From Trichomonas vaginalis G3 (taxonomy: Eukaryota > Parabasalia > Trichomonadida > Trichomonadidae): a DNA stretch of 64,000 nucleotides. This document shows positions 28,074 through 37,646 of this stretch, in pieces. Both the position numbers and the translations under genes were made by a program. The notes beneath the pieces are model-generated. The model saw only the letters and a list, made by a program, of their open reading frames with translations, did not search any database and was not told the origin of the DNA. How positions within the stretch are numbered: the first letter of the stretch is position 1; every line of letters begins with the position of its first letter. The stretch covers positions 19,883,411 through 19,947,410 of the forward strand of contig NC_067203.1 of assembly GCF_026262505.1 (NCBI RefSeq), in the 5' to 3' direction.

Positions 28074-28876
28074 TTACTTACTAATAAAATTTCTTTGTTA
28101 TGACACTTTCTCCGGTTTATAGGACCTCTCTCATATTCTATCTTGTCATATCTAAACTCATAGTCATGTATGTCCTCTAACCATCTCATAACGGTTTCCA
28201 AACCACTTTTATCGGATGTAAAGTAAAAGCATGGATGGTTATGTAAAACGTCTAAAGTTTCTAAAGAGTCTCTCAAAGTCCAGTCTATTTGGTATTGAAA
28301 ATCCCATGTGTTATAGAACGGCGGGTCCACTATAAAGAAAACATTTTCCTTGTCTTTATATTTTTCATACAACTCTGTCCAATGACATCTCACAAACTCT
28401 ATACCCTCAATATATTTTTCTATGTTCTGTTTGAAAACATTTGTATAGTTAAGATATAAAACTTTTGACATAAGTGTTTCAATGTCATGAACTCTTATAG
28501 CACCACTATATAATAGTCTAGCAGATATACTATTCCAGTCTATATATTCTGCTTTTTTCAAAACCTCTCTCACAATATTTTTCTTATCTAATGGTATACG
28601 TTCCATCTTACCTATAGGTATCTTTTCTTTTAACTCTTTCAATATATTGTTTGTGTCTGGTATATGTTTGAGACGGTCCATATAGTTGTCGAAGTCATTG
28701 CATATAATCTTTGAGTCTGGGAATATTGTATGACATAAATGGGATATATAGAAACTTCCACCGAACAAATCTACAAATGTTAGACCATTCGGTAGTTTCT
28801 TAAGTTCTCTCAATATAATATCTTTACATCTACTCTTATTTCCAAAGAACGGTAACGGAGGTTTTGTAAAATTCAT
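28058..28876 (-). CDS. N6-adenine DNA methyltransferase, D12/Dam class
   Basis: 272 residues, open. The AdoMet-binding region has PPLPFFGNKSR (residues 6-16) and motif I FVDLFGGSF (34-42). The catalytic motif IV DPPF is at 184-187, followed by YNTWDF. This is the D12 class layout: motif I first, target-recognition region in the middle, DPPY-type motif after it. Trichomonads are known to carry 6-methyladenine in their DNA, and element-borne enzymes of this class could contribute. It is the outermost gene of the arm, just inside the terminal repeats. CATTTTTATTATTATATATAAATG precedes the start in two ATTTTTA-like steps. Confidence 0.85.
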   Translation of the reverse strand: MNFTKPPLPFFGNKSRCKDIILRELKKLPNGLTFVDLFGGSFYISHLCHTIFPDSKIICNDFDNYMDRLKHIPDTNNILKELKEKIPIGKMERIPLDKKNIVREVLKKAEYIDWNSISARLLYSGAIRVHDIETLMSKVLYLNYTNVFKQNIEKYIEGIEFVRCHWTELYEKYKDKENVFFIVDPPFYNTWDFQYQIDWTLRDSLETLDVLHNHPCFYFTSDKSGLETVMRWLEDIHDYEFRYDKIEYERGPINRRKCHNKEILLVSKCGLK

Positions 28877-29330
28877 TTATATATAATAATAAAAATGTTT
28901 TTACCCGAAAAGTGACAGAAAAGTGACAAAACATGTACGATGAAGAAGTCTTGACAAAGCATATACGAAGAAATCTTGACAAAACATTTACGATGAAATC
29001 ATGAAAATTCAAGAGGGTAGAAAAGAGGGTAGAAAGGAGGGTAGATCTAACCTTCTACCCTAAACATTATTTTTGGGTCATTTACACTCATTACGAAGAA
29101 ATCTTGACAAAACATTTACGAAGAAATCTTGACAAAACATTTACGAAGAAATCTTGACAAAACATTTACGAAGAAATCTTGACAAAACATTTACGAAGAA
29201 ATCTTGACAAATTCATGAGGTTAGAAAACATGTTAGATCTAACATTCTACCCTAAACATTATTTTTGGGTCATTTACACTCATTACGAAGAAATCTTGAC
29301 AAAACATGAAAACATATATAATTTGTGAAA
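28877..29330. repeat. Palindrome block and 25-bp repeat array (outer, right end of element)
   Basis: Two AAAAGTGACA motifs (28,908-28,928) are followed by 25-bp units (CATTTACGAAGAAATCTTGAC type). Then comes the GAGGGTAGA ... TAGATCTAACCTTCTACCC block at about 29,008-29,060, more 25-bp units to 29,210, and a second partial block to about 29,300. Same order and strand as 18.7-19.19 kb. This is the likely terminal region of the Polinton. Confidence 0.85.
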
Positions 29331-29540
29331 AGTGAAACAAAAAAAAGTCAACGGCTGGTCGGCTGGGGCTCCGGTCCTCCTCTTGGGTCTTGTGCAAAAT
29401 TTTTTATGGGCTAGAAGGCACGAAGTGCCTGGAAGGCCATCCCAAGAAAAAAAAAATCATTTATAATAAACATCTTCAGGGCTAGAAGGCACGAAGTGCC
29501 TGGAGGCCCCACTACCTTTTTTTTTTTTTTTTTTTTTTTT
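29331..29540. other. GC-richer junction with duplicated hairpin and T24 run
   Basis: Between the Polinton and the host gene lies an unusually GC-rich patch. GGGCTAGAAGGCACGAAGTG-type sequence occurs twice, at 29,408 and 29,479. Each copy holds the perfect hairpin GGCAC-GAA-GTGCC. The second copy is followed by 24 consecutive T (29,517-29,540). No gene is supported here. Confidence 0.8.
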
Positions 29541-31168
29541 AAATCAATAGTAATTCCAGATACTGTAACAAATATACATGAAGGAGCCTTTTTTGCTTGC
29601 TCTTCTTTGAATTCTATTGTTATTGGAACCGGATTGAAGGCCATTTCAAATTATTGCTTTAGACGAACAAACATCTCATCAATAACAATTCCATCAGGAA
29701 TAACAACAATCGGCATTTATGCATTTGATGGCTGTAATAATCTTAAAGAAGTTGTTTTACCATCAAGCTTGAAAAATCTTGGCGGATCTTGTTTCCCAAT
29801 GACTACAAAATTGATATTCTCTGAAGGATCAGATTTTACGATTGATGATCAGCTGATTGTTTATAACAAAGCCAAAACAAAAGTTGTCATGTGTTTGAAT
29901 CAGAGTGATAGCTATATTATTCCATCTACAGTTCAAATCATCAATAATGATGTTTTTAAATTAAATAAAATTCTTAGCAAAATTGAATTTGATCCGGATA
30001 GTCAATTGACTGATATTTATGATGGTGCATTTTCTGAATGTGAGAAACTTTCTAGTATCAACATTCCTCTCTCAGTTTCTAAATTTGGCAAAAACTCATT
30101 CTATGGATGCAAGTTACTCCAATCTGTATTTTTTGGCGATAAGTTGAGTATGATTTCAGATAATTGCTTTGAAAACTGTATCTCTCTAAGAACTATTAGT
30201 TTTTCTGATAGTAATGTAAGTGCAAATATCAATCAGTATGTTCAGTGGATGCGGATCTCTCACATCTATCATACTCAAAAAAGGAATTTTGAGTCTTAAT
30301 ATGTTCTGTTTCAGAGGATGTATAAGTCTTAATAAGATTAACATTCCATCAACAGTCGTTTTCATCGGAACCAACGCGTTCCAGAACACGAACATCGAAA
30401 CTGTCACATTTTCGTTAGATAGTCATATGCGTGTACTTAACCAGTACGTTTTCAGTGGATGCAACACACTTCGAAATATCGAAAACATTCCTAGTTGTAT
30501 TGAGTCTATCGAATCTAATTGTTTCGAGTTCACTAATATTGAAACATTCACAGTGCCAGTCTCTACTGTCAGCATCGCAGACTATGCATTCCGAGGCTGC
30601 AGATCTCTCCGTGTCTTCACAATTCCATCAGGATGTGTTCTTAGTAATATCGGAAACTTCATCTTCACCGGATGCACATCTCTTAGTGTTATCGAGTGTG
30701 ATAACAGCGAACACTTTGTTGTCGACAATGGTGCACTCTTCAACAAAGAACGAAGCAATCTTATCTACTTCCCTCCTGCCTCTTCGATCAAGTTCTTCTG
30801 CTTCTCACAGAACGTCAAGAGTGTTTCATCTAGTGCATTCTATGGATGCAGGCATCTTGAAGGTATCATGATCCCAGACAACTCTATCGAAACTATCGGT
30901 TCCTCAGCATTCTCAGAATGCACATCTTCAAGTACATCAACATCCCTCTGTGTGTGAAGACGATCGAACAAAACGCATTCTCAGGATGCATCAACCTTCA
31001 CTGTGGTGTCAACATACAGAACAAGACTCGTTCATATATTGATAACATTATTAAATCTAGTGGTCTTAGTATCACATCCATGAAATCTTGTTCATTGATC
31101 ACATGCAAGCAAATTCACTGCCAAAATCATGTTTCAAATTCATATCTATATGTTTTTATTCTAATGTA
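29541..31168 (+). pseudogene. BspA-like leucine-rich repeat protein, 5' end missing, two frame changes
   Basis: A series of TpLRR/LRR_5 repeats of about 23 residues: ITIPSGITTIGIYAFDGCNN, INIPLSVSKFGKNSFYGCK, INIPSTVVFIGTNAFQNTN. Such surface-type repeat proteins form a very large family in trichomonads. No start codon is visible after the T24 run, so the 5' end is cut or rearranged. The frame changes at about 30,240 and about 30,925 are each explained by one missing base: a GTTC where a sister repeat has GTTTTC, and TCTTC where TCTCTC is expected. The C-terminus lacks a clear membrane anchor. Either a pseudogene or a real gene with sequencing errors. Confidence 0.82.
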
Positions 31169-31428
31169 AATAAAAAAAATGGTATACCCCCTTTATATGA
31201 AATTTTTAAATGTTATATTTTCTTCTACATAGGTAATATAATTTCCGTATATATCCATGTATATTAAATTTGATTAATTTACATTATCTGAATTTTTTCT
31301 TATCAAATTTTGGCATTTGACAAAATCAGTGTCATTTGACAATATAGCATAAAATAGATTATGCATATTCTTATATATTATGAAATTTTATTTGATTTTA
31401 AATAAGTATTCAAAATTTCAAAAAAAAG

Positions 31429-31998
31429 ATGCTTTTTGTTCTTTCCGCAATAGGATTTTCTCAAAAGTTTAAACCTATTGCACCCTTCTTACAAGGTAAG
31501 ACTAGAAAGCATACTGGCTTCAGTCATAGATATCTAAAACCTTCATTTGTCCGTATCCCCAACTTTCAATTATCTGAATCTAACCCCATTATGCCACCTC
31601 TTAGAAAACTTCCATATCTTCTCAAAGATGATAAACCTATATTTAAAAATACAGAAATGGAGAAGAATTTTTTTACACCAAATATTGTCAGTATTCACAA
31701 CTATCAAGATGACAATTCATACACTGTCCACTGCTGCAGGCATCATAAGCAAGGAGATGCAGAAAACGGCTATTTACCCCGTCTCCCACCCATTACAGAT
31801 GCTACCAAAGATGAAAGCGTACACAAGGGTGGACAACCAAAATTTTGGACACACAATGGTCCATGGGCTGGTCTTCTTGACAAAAATACAAAAAAAGGTA
31901 AATTCATTTTGCCGCGTAATTTACCCAGAACTTTAACAACAAACAACCAATGGGATCACTTCCATCAAAGGCAATATCCCCCACCAATTATTTTGTAA
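31429..31998 (+). CDS. Unknown 189-residue basic protein
   Basis: One open frame, beginning MLFVLSAIGFSQKFKPIAPF. Rich in Pro, Lys, His and Asn, with phrases such as PPLRKLPYLLKDDKPIFKN and GGQPKFWTHNGPWAGLLDK. The sequence looks coding (no low-complexity bias, ordinary codon use). The first 10 residues are hydrophobic, but the sequence does not look like a classical secreted protein. No family recognised. A cytoskeletal or axonemal accessory role is conceivable from its Pro/Lys-rich, extended style, but is a guess. About 260 bases separate it from the BspA-like gene. Confidence 0.6.
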   Translation: MLFVLSAIGFSQKFKPIAPFLQGKTRKHTGFSHRYLKPSFVRIPNFQLSESNPIMPPLRKLPYLLKDDKPIFKNTEMEKNFFTPNIVSIHNYQDDNSYTVHCCRHHKQGDAENGYLPRLPPITDATKDESVHKGGQPKFWTHNGPWAGLLDKNTKKGKFILPRNLPRTLTTNNQWDHFHQRQYPPPIIL

Positions 31999-32488
31999 AA
32001 TGAAAATACAAATTTTAAAAACAAAAAAAAACTGATTTAAGTTTTTTAAAAAACTGCAATTCAGAGAAAGAGAAAAAGAAATCTCTTTTATTCAATAGGA
32101 TGCAACTAATTTTTATATTTGAAATTATTCATAAGAAAGATGTATTAAAAAGCTTATGTTCATATTATACTTGTTTTGAAATGATATTTAGTATGAGTTC
32201 TTTATTAAAAAAGTCAAATACTTTTTTTCCTCTTCATTTCAATAACCAAAATTTCTCTGTATCCAAAGTTAAGCTTTTCGTTGTTGATTTGCTTAGTTGT
32301 GATTCGCCAGATGTACAATCATAATGATCTAAATAACTTAGCATTACATTATGATGTTATTTATCCTGTTTTCGCCCAATCTTACTGTTATTACCTAGTA
32401 AACGTACCTTTTCTCAGTCGAGAATTTTGTGACGTTACACTTTCCGATAACTTTGAAAATTTCGCACTTGTCACTTTTTTGATATTGT
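31999..32488. other. Intergenic spacer upstream of kinase
   Basis: AT-rich, without supported genes. TGTCACTTTTTT at 32,469-32,480 lies 9 bases before the kinase ATG and is the reverse of the AAAAGTGACA motif seen near other starts. Confidence 0.6.
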
Positions 32489-33957
32489 ATGGAAGAAATA
32501 TGTGGTGGAGAGTATCAAATAATCAAGAAGATTGGTCAAGGAAGTTTTGGAAAGATTTACATTATCAAACAAGTCAAAACTGGTCTTTTATTTGCAGCAA
32601 AACTTGAAAATTCAGATGCTCCGATACCTCAACTCTTATTTGAGTCCCGTTTATATCAAATTATGTCAGGGTCAACAAATGTTCCTCGATTGCATGCTCA
32701 CAGTTTCGATTCTCGCTACAATACCATTGTTATTGACTTACTTGGAAAATCATTAGAAGAGCATCTAAATAAAGTCAATCGACGCATGTCGCTTAAGACA
32801 GTTCTCATGCTTGTCGATCAAATGATAACAGCTGTTGAGTTCTTTCACTCGAAAAATTACATTCATCGTGATATTAAACCAGATAACTTTGTAATGGGTG
32901 TTAACCAAAACTCTAACAAACTATACATCATTGACTACGGTCTAGCCAAGAAATATCGAGATGTAAATACTCATGAACATATTCCTTACATCGAAGGGAA
33001 ATCTTTAACAGGAACAGCCCGATACGCTTCCATTAACGCTCTACTAGGCTGTGAGCAGTCCAGACGTGATGATATGGAAGCAATTGGCTACGTAATTGTT
33101 TATCTCTTGAAAGGCCATTTGCCGTGGATGGGAATCGACGGAGCCACTAACCAAGAGAGATACAGACGAATAGCAGAATGTAAGCGCGATACTCCACTCG
33201 AAAAACTTTGCGAAGGACTTCCATCCGAAATTATCACTTACATACGAAAAGTTCGCAGTTTACGATTTACAGAACGTCCCATTACGCAAGCTACAGACGT
33301 TTGTTCAGGGGATTATTCCGTGCCATGCAATTTACGTTTGATTATATTTATGATTGGAGTCCACGCAAAGACAACGATGTTCCTCCTGTTAGATACACTC
33401 GCCGCAAAGGCCAGATGCCAGTGAACGAGCGCAGACCTTCAATCGAAGCAGTTTTCAGCGGGGAAAGGCGAAGAAGATCCGAAGAAAACATGAGAACAAT
33501 TGATTTCGAAAATGAAGAGATTCCTGAACCGAAAAAGCCAGTAGAAGTGAAACAGATCGAGTTAAGTTCATCATCATCACAAGATAAACCGAAAACGAAG
33601 CCGAATTACATGAGAGAAATCGATGCAATATTAAACAGAGTCAAGCCAATCCAAACACCAAAAATTGTTTCTCATTTACCTCCTCCGCCAATTGAAGAGC
33701 TGCCGAAGAAGCTCAGGAAAGAAGAGGAGAAGACACATCATCATAGGAAACTCTCTGGACACAGAACTCATCACCACGAATCAAAGAGAGTCGTGAAGAA
33801 AGAAAAAACTAAAGTTGAAGAGGAAGAAGAGATAATTCCAAAGAGATTCACAAAGAGAAAGGAACTGGAAATGCCTTCTGATGATGAACCACTGACAAGT
33901 GTTGATGAATTCTTAATTAGACGCGGTTTAATGAAACCACGAAAACCTAAGATATAA
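32489..33957 (+). CDS. Casein kinase 1 family protein kinase with one frame change
   Basis: Kinase domain with the glycine loop IGQGSFG (residues 15-21), Lys38 in AAKLE, catalytic HRDIKPDN with Asp128, and DYG (149-151) in place of DFG. The CK1 phrase LTGTARYASINALLG is also present, which makes family CK1 clear. The domain end switches frame near 33,283: in one frame RSLRFTERP, in the next YRRLFRGLFRAMQFTFDYIYDW. One missing base (CCCATTAC for an expected CCGATTAC-like PDY) explains this. The tail of about 200 residues is basic and His/Lys/Glu-rich, probably disordered. Total about 489 codons. Either a sequencing error or a recent loss. Confidence 0.85.
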
Positions 33958-35637
33958 TATTAGTTTTTTTATTGTTTGTATTTATTTTTTATTTGATAAA
34001 ATATTGACGTTTATTGATAATTATCTTAGTCTGAAACCTTGACTTCGTTTGATCAATGTTATTTCATGGAAATCTCAAATTTCTTGGAATGAAGTCTTAT
34101 ATTAGGGAACCAAAAGTTTCTAAGTTTGGTAAAACAATGATTTGCTGATATTGGATAAATATAAATTAAAGTTTGAATCATATAACATGATAAGAAATTT
34201 TAACAAATAAGATTTATTGCTGAACTATAGGGAATAAAATTTGACATATTAGGCCATTGCTTGTTCAAATAATATTATAGGCTATTTCTTCAAAATTAAC
34301 TAAGGTCCTTTTTTCATTTAAGGTACCCTATTCAAAAAATGAAAGGGGGTCACTCACAAAATTGAAGGGGTACCATTCAAATTCTATCGAAATAGTACCT
34401 TAATTAAAAAAGCTCTCAACCGGTACCATTCAAATTCCCTCAAAAATATTGAAAAGATTTTAGGTATGCTGCTAATATAGTTAGTAGCATCATACAGAAT
34501 GCATAGACAAATTTTTACTAATTATTTTTTCTTAGCAATTCAAATTCGAGATCGCTTAACTATGCTTAGAATCATAAGCATAATAATTTTGCAAAAGGTA
34601 TGGGAATAATTTGAAAATTAATTTCAAAATTATTAATACTAGTGCAAGCTAGTGTAAGCATGTAAATGCATATTTGTGCACTGATTCGATACTCTTTTTT
34701 GGAAATTGTACTTTATCTTAAATTTCGAATGCAAATTTTTTGAATATGTGTATTGAAACTGTAACCTTTTGTCTAAGTTGCATTCTAATATAGCTCGAAT
34801 TCTAAAAATGGGACTTTACTCCTCTTTCTTTGAGAAATTTTAGACAATAGCCAAATTGCTAATTTTGTTGGAGTAATACCTGCATTGGGAGGTATAATAT
34901 ATTGTTCAGGGTTGAAACAAGGAGGTAGTTAGTGATAAAGCATAGTTACCACATGAAATGCAGTAAAATTTTGAGTCTAAACGTCTTTTAAACCATCAAG
35001 TATAAATTATAGAAAAGATACTTTATATATAGTTAAAATAAAAATGATTAGAAAATAGCGTTTTTGATCAAAATTTCAAATTTTTATTTCCGAATATCTC
35101 TATTTGTGTCTAATTAGAGACATTTCTATAATTTTAGTGCGCAGCATATGCAATTCCTCTTTGGTTATTGCATTAATTTCTCAAAAAGAAAAAAGTCTTC
35201 AATAATTTTTTCAACAATACAGTACTAAAGCTAAGAACTTCTAAACACATGAAAAGTTATATCATTCTCGTTAATATGTAGATTATCAATGAAAAGAATA
35301 TTGTGAAATTTGAATATTTTTTAAAATAGAATGTAGAAATACTTATCAATGCTTAAAATAGAGATATGTGAGAGCTAGATCCGTATTTATTTACGTTTTT
35401 GTGCATATTTTGAATATCAAATTAAATTAATTTTGAAGATTTTAGCATCTAAAAGTATTTAATGCCCCTATACAAGCAAGGTAATTCTTACATGTCTTAG
35501 TAAGTCCAAACTTAATGTTTTATGATATGGGCCTGACCTCTCCATATGGTGACGATAGAAATTGAATAGGGTAGCTAAATAAAAAAAAAGGAGTTTATTT
35601 AGTGTGTTAAGACATTGTGAGATAAATTCAATGTAAA
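33958..35637. other. Intergenic AT-rich region
   Basis: No convincing gene on either strand. At 34,318-34,440 the phrase GGTACCATTCAAATTC occurs twice, alongside an AAGGTACC variant, and looks like a remnant of a short repeat. The remainder shows nothing recognisable. Confidence 0.6.
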
Positions 35638-35724
35638 GGGGCTTCGTCCAATGGGAGGACACGGGTAAAATCCTACATACTGGATTTGATAATTCTGAAA
35701 TCTTGGTTCAATTCCAAGGGCTCC
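35638..35724 (+). tRNA. tRNA-like sequence, degenerate or atypical
   Basis: GGGGCTT at the 5' end can pair with GGGCTCC at the 3' end, with G-U pairs. A D-arm TCC..GGA and a clean T-arm CTTGG-TTCAATT-CCAAG are visible, followed by a T run (TATTTTTT) as a pol III stop. The middle (ATCC-loop-GGAT) gives an 8-base loop and no standard anticodon, so it is either a pseudogene, a tRNA with an intron or long variable arm, or a tRNA-derived repeat. Confidence 0.35.
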
Positions 35725-36006
35725 TATTTTTTCCCAAATTTTCTCTATGCGACGCAAAGTTTTTGCATCCTTTTTGAAATACATGCCTTTCAGACAGAGA
35801 GTGACATCATTTGCTCATGATAATGTAATTATTTTGAATGTTTTGTGGAGCAATTGGCGGCTATATTCTGGAAAAAGCTAATTATTCATAGTCATTTAAT
35901 AGCAAATTCAATGTTATATTCATATTTCACTTCAAATCAGTTTCGAGAAATAGCTCAAAAAGTGACAACAAAATTTGTACGTTGATTTCAAGACGATAAA
36001 TTATTC

Positions 36007-37646
36007 ATGTTTCGCGCACTACCTGAAGTAAACAGAATTCGTTCTAAAGCAGCACGCGACAGAGCATATGAGCAGCACTTGGCAGCACTCCGTAACATGA
36101 AGCCATTAGTTAACACAAGAAAACCTCAAACTCCACAATCAATCGGTCGCAATTGCAAACGATACGAGAACGAAAAACAGAGATGCTCAACAGTTTTGAA
36201 AGATAACCAACGCTTAGAAGGAAAAATGCATGATATTCAAAAGCAAGAGCATTTCCCACGTGTATTACCTCAACGTCCATACACCCTTCAAGGTCAATAT
36301 CAGAAGGATGAGATGGCTCGTATCGATTACGAGAACAAGAAGCTTCTCAAAGCAATTGAAACAAGAAAACCGACATTAAATCGTACTGAATGGACACGTC
36401 ACCGCTTAGATCATACATACCAAATCACTAAAATGTCTGAATTTAAGAAGAGTGTCCCTATGAGTGACATTGTTCGCGAAGAATACCGTTCTAGCATGAG
36501 CAGACCACATACAACAATGTCTAAGTGGGGATCCCAGACATCTCCATCCAAATCGGAGAAATCCCAGACAGAACAGTCCGATGATTTCGCTGAAGAAGAA
36601 AATAACGAACAAAAGGATCTTTCTCTCAGAAAGGAAGTCAACGAAGCAGTCGAAGACGGCAAGAAGGAGAAAGAGGAACAAGAGAAGAGAGATGAGGAAG
36701 TCGAAAAGGAGATGGAAGAAAATAACGAATTCTCATTAACAGGACAGGTCAACGAAGCCGTTCAGAGAGGCCAAGAGGAGAAGAAGGAGCAAGAAGAGAA
36801 GGACGAGAAGGTCGAAAAAGAGCCAAAGAAGAGAAAGATGAACAGGAAAGAAAGGAAAAGGAAGAGAAGGAGAAGGAAGAACAAGTCGAAAAAGAAATGT
36901 AACAAAATAAGGAATTTTCATTGACCGGACAAGTCAACGAATCCCTCGACAGAGCAAAGGAAGAGAAGGCAGAACAAGAGAGAAAGGAGAAAGAAGAGGC
37001 AGAACGCAAGCGCAAAGAAGAAGAGGAGAGAAAACAAAAAGAGGAAGAAGAAAGAAAGAGAAAAGAAGAGGAAGAAAGGAAACGTAAAGAGGAAGAAGAA
37101 AGGAAACAAAAGGAAGAAGAAGAGAGAAAGAGAAAAGAAGCTGAAGAAGCTGAGAGAAAGCGTAAGGAAGAAGAGGAAAGAAAGCGCAAGGAAGAAGAAG
37201 AAAGAAAGAGAAAAGAAGAGGAAGAAAGGAAGCAAAAAGAGGAAGAAGAAAGAAAGAGAAAAGAGGCCGAAGAAGCGGAAAGAAAGAGGAAGGAACAGGA
37301 GGAGGAGAGATTGAAGAAGGAACAGGAAGAAAAGGAAAAGGCTGAAGCAGAAAAGAAGAAAGGATTGGGACTTTCTTTGAAAGGTGAAGTTCAGGAATCT
37401 CTTGATCGCGCTAAGGAAGAAAAGGCCGAAGAAGAGAAGAAGCAGCAACAAGAGAAAGAAGAACAGGAAAGAAAGGCTGCAGAAGAAAAGGCAAAAGAAG
37501 AAAAAGTTGAACAGGAAATGAAGAAGAACAACGAATTTTCACTTTTCGGACAGGTAAACGAAGCAATTCAGAGAGGAGAAGAAGAGAAGAAGGAAGAAGC
37601 AGCTCCGGCTAAGCCAGAATTAGGTTTGAAGGCTAGTCTATTCTGA
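36007..37646 (+). CDS. CFAP97-domain protein with long Glu/Lys coiled-coil repeats; two disruptions
   Basis: The N-terminal part contains a CFAP97/Hemingway-like block (residues about 95-150: RIDYENKKLLKAIETRKPTL, then RTEWTRHRLDHTYQI). This domain is known from axonemal proteins, which suits a flagellate. The rest is highly charged and heptad-like, punctuated by a recurring phrase of the type FSLTGQVNEAVQRG (five versions: DLSLRKEVNEA, EFSLTGQVNEA, EFSLTGQVNES, LGLSLKGEVQES, EFSLFGQVNEA). One base is missing near 36,820, where GAGCCAAAG would need an extra G, and a TAA is present at 36,900. Upstream, AAAAAGTGACA lies at 35,957. Disrupted gene or uncorrected sequence. Confidence 0.75.

Larger units (their letters stand above)
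19228..28876 (-). repeat. Right inverted arm of the Polinton
   Basis: This is the inverted counterpart of 1-6,540 and is the better preserved arm, carrying the complete methyltransferase gene and a longer PolB region. It is bordered on both sides by 25-bp repeat arrays (18.79-19.19 kb and 28.9-29.3 kb), each next to the same palindromic motif in the same orientation. Confidence 0.85.
1..29330. mobile_element. Polinton/Maverick virus-like element (fossil, composite)
   Basis: This stretch carries the Polinton hallmark set: PolB, retroviral-type integrase, A32/FtsK-type packaging ATPase, probable double jelly-roll capsid gene and minor-capsid-like genes, plus an SF3 helicase. A single-copy centre lies between two inverted gene blocks, so it is either one element with very long inverted arms or two elements meeting head to head. 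The left end lies outside the window. The right end is placed after the repeat array at about 29,310, with no target-site duplication identified. It is broken, with well over ten breaks in total, but several genes are open and the two arms are very similar, which suggests a recent insertion or conversion between arms. Family assignment is confident; exact borders are not. Confidence 0.88.

Noticed and set aside
29411-29644. Open frame with a poly-Lys run on the minus strand
   Set aside because: It crosses the T24 run and the hairpin blocks and is antisense to the BspA-like gene.
34318-34440. GGTACCATTCAAATTC direct repeats as a transposon
   Set aside because: Only two full copies and no matching ends; too little to call an element.
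36406-37451. Long Phe/Leu/Ser-rich frames on the minus strand
   Set aside because: Mirror of the Glu/Lys-rich CFAP97-domain gene; hydrophobic only because it is antisense to GAA/AAG codons.
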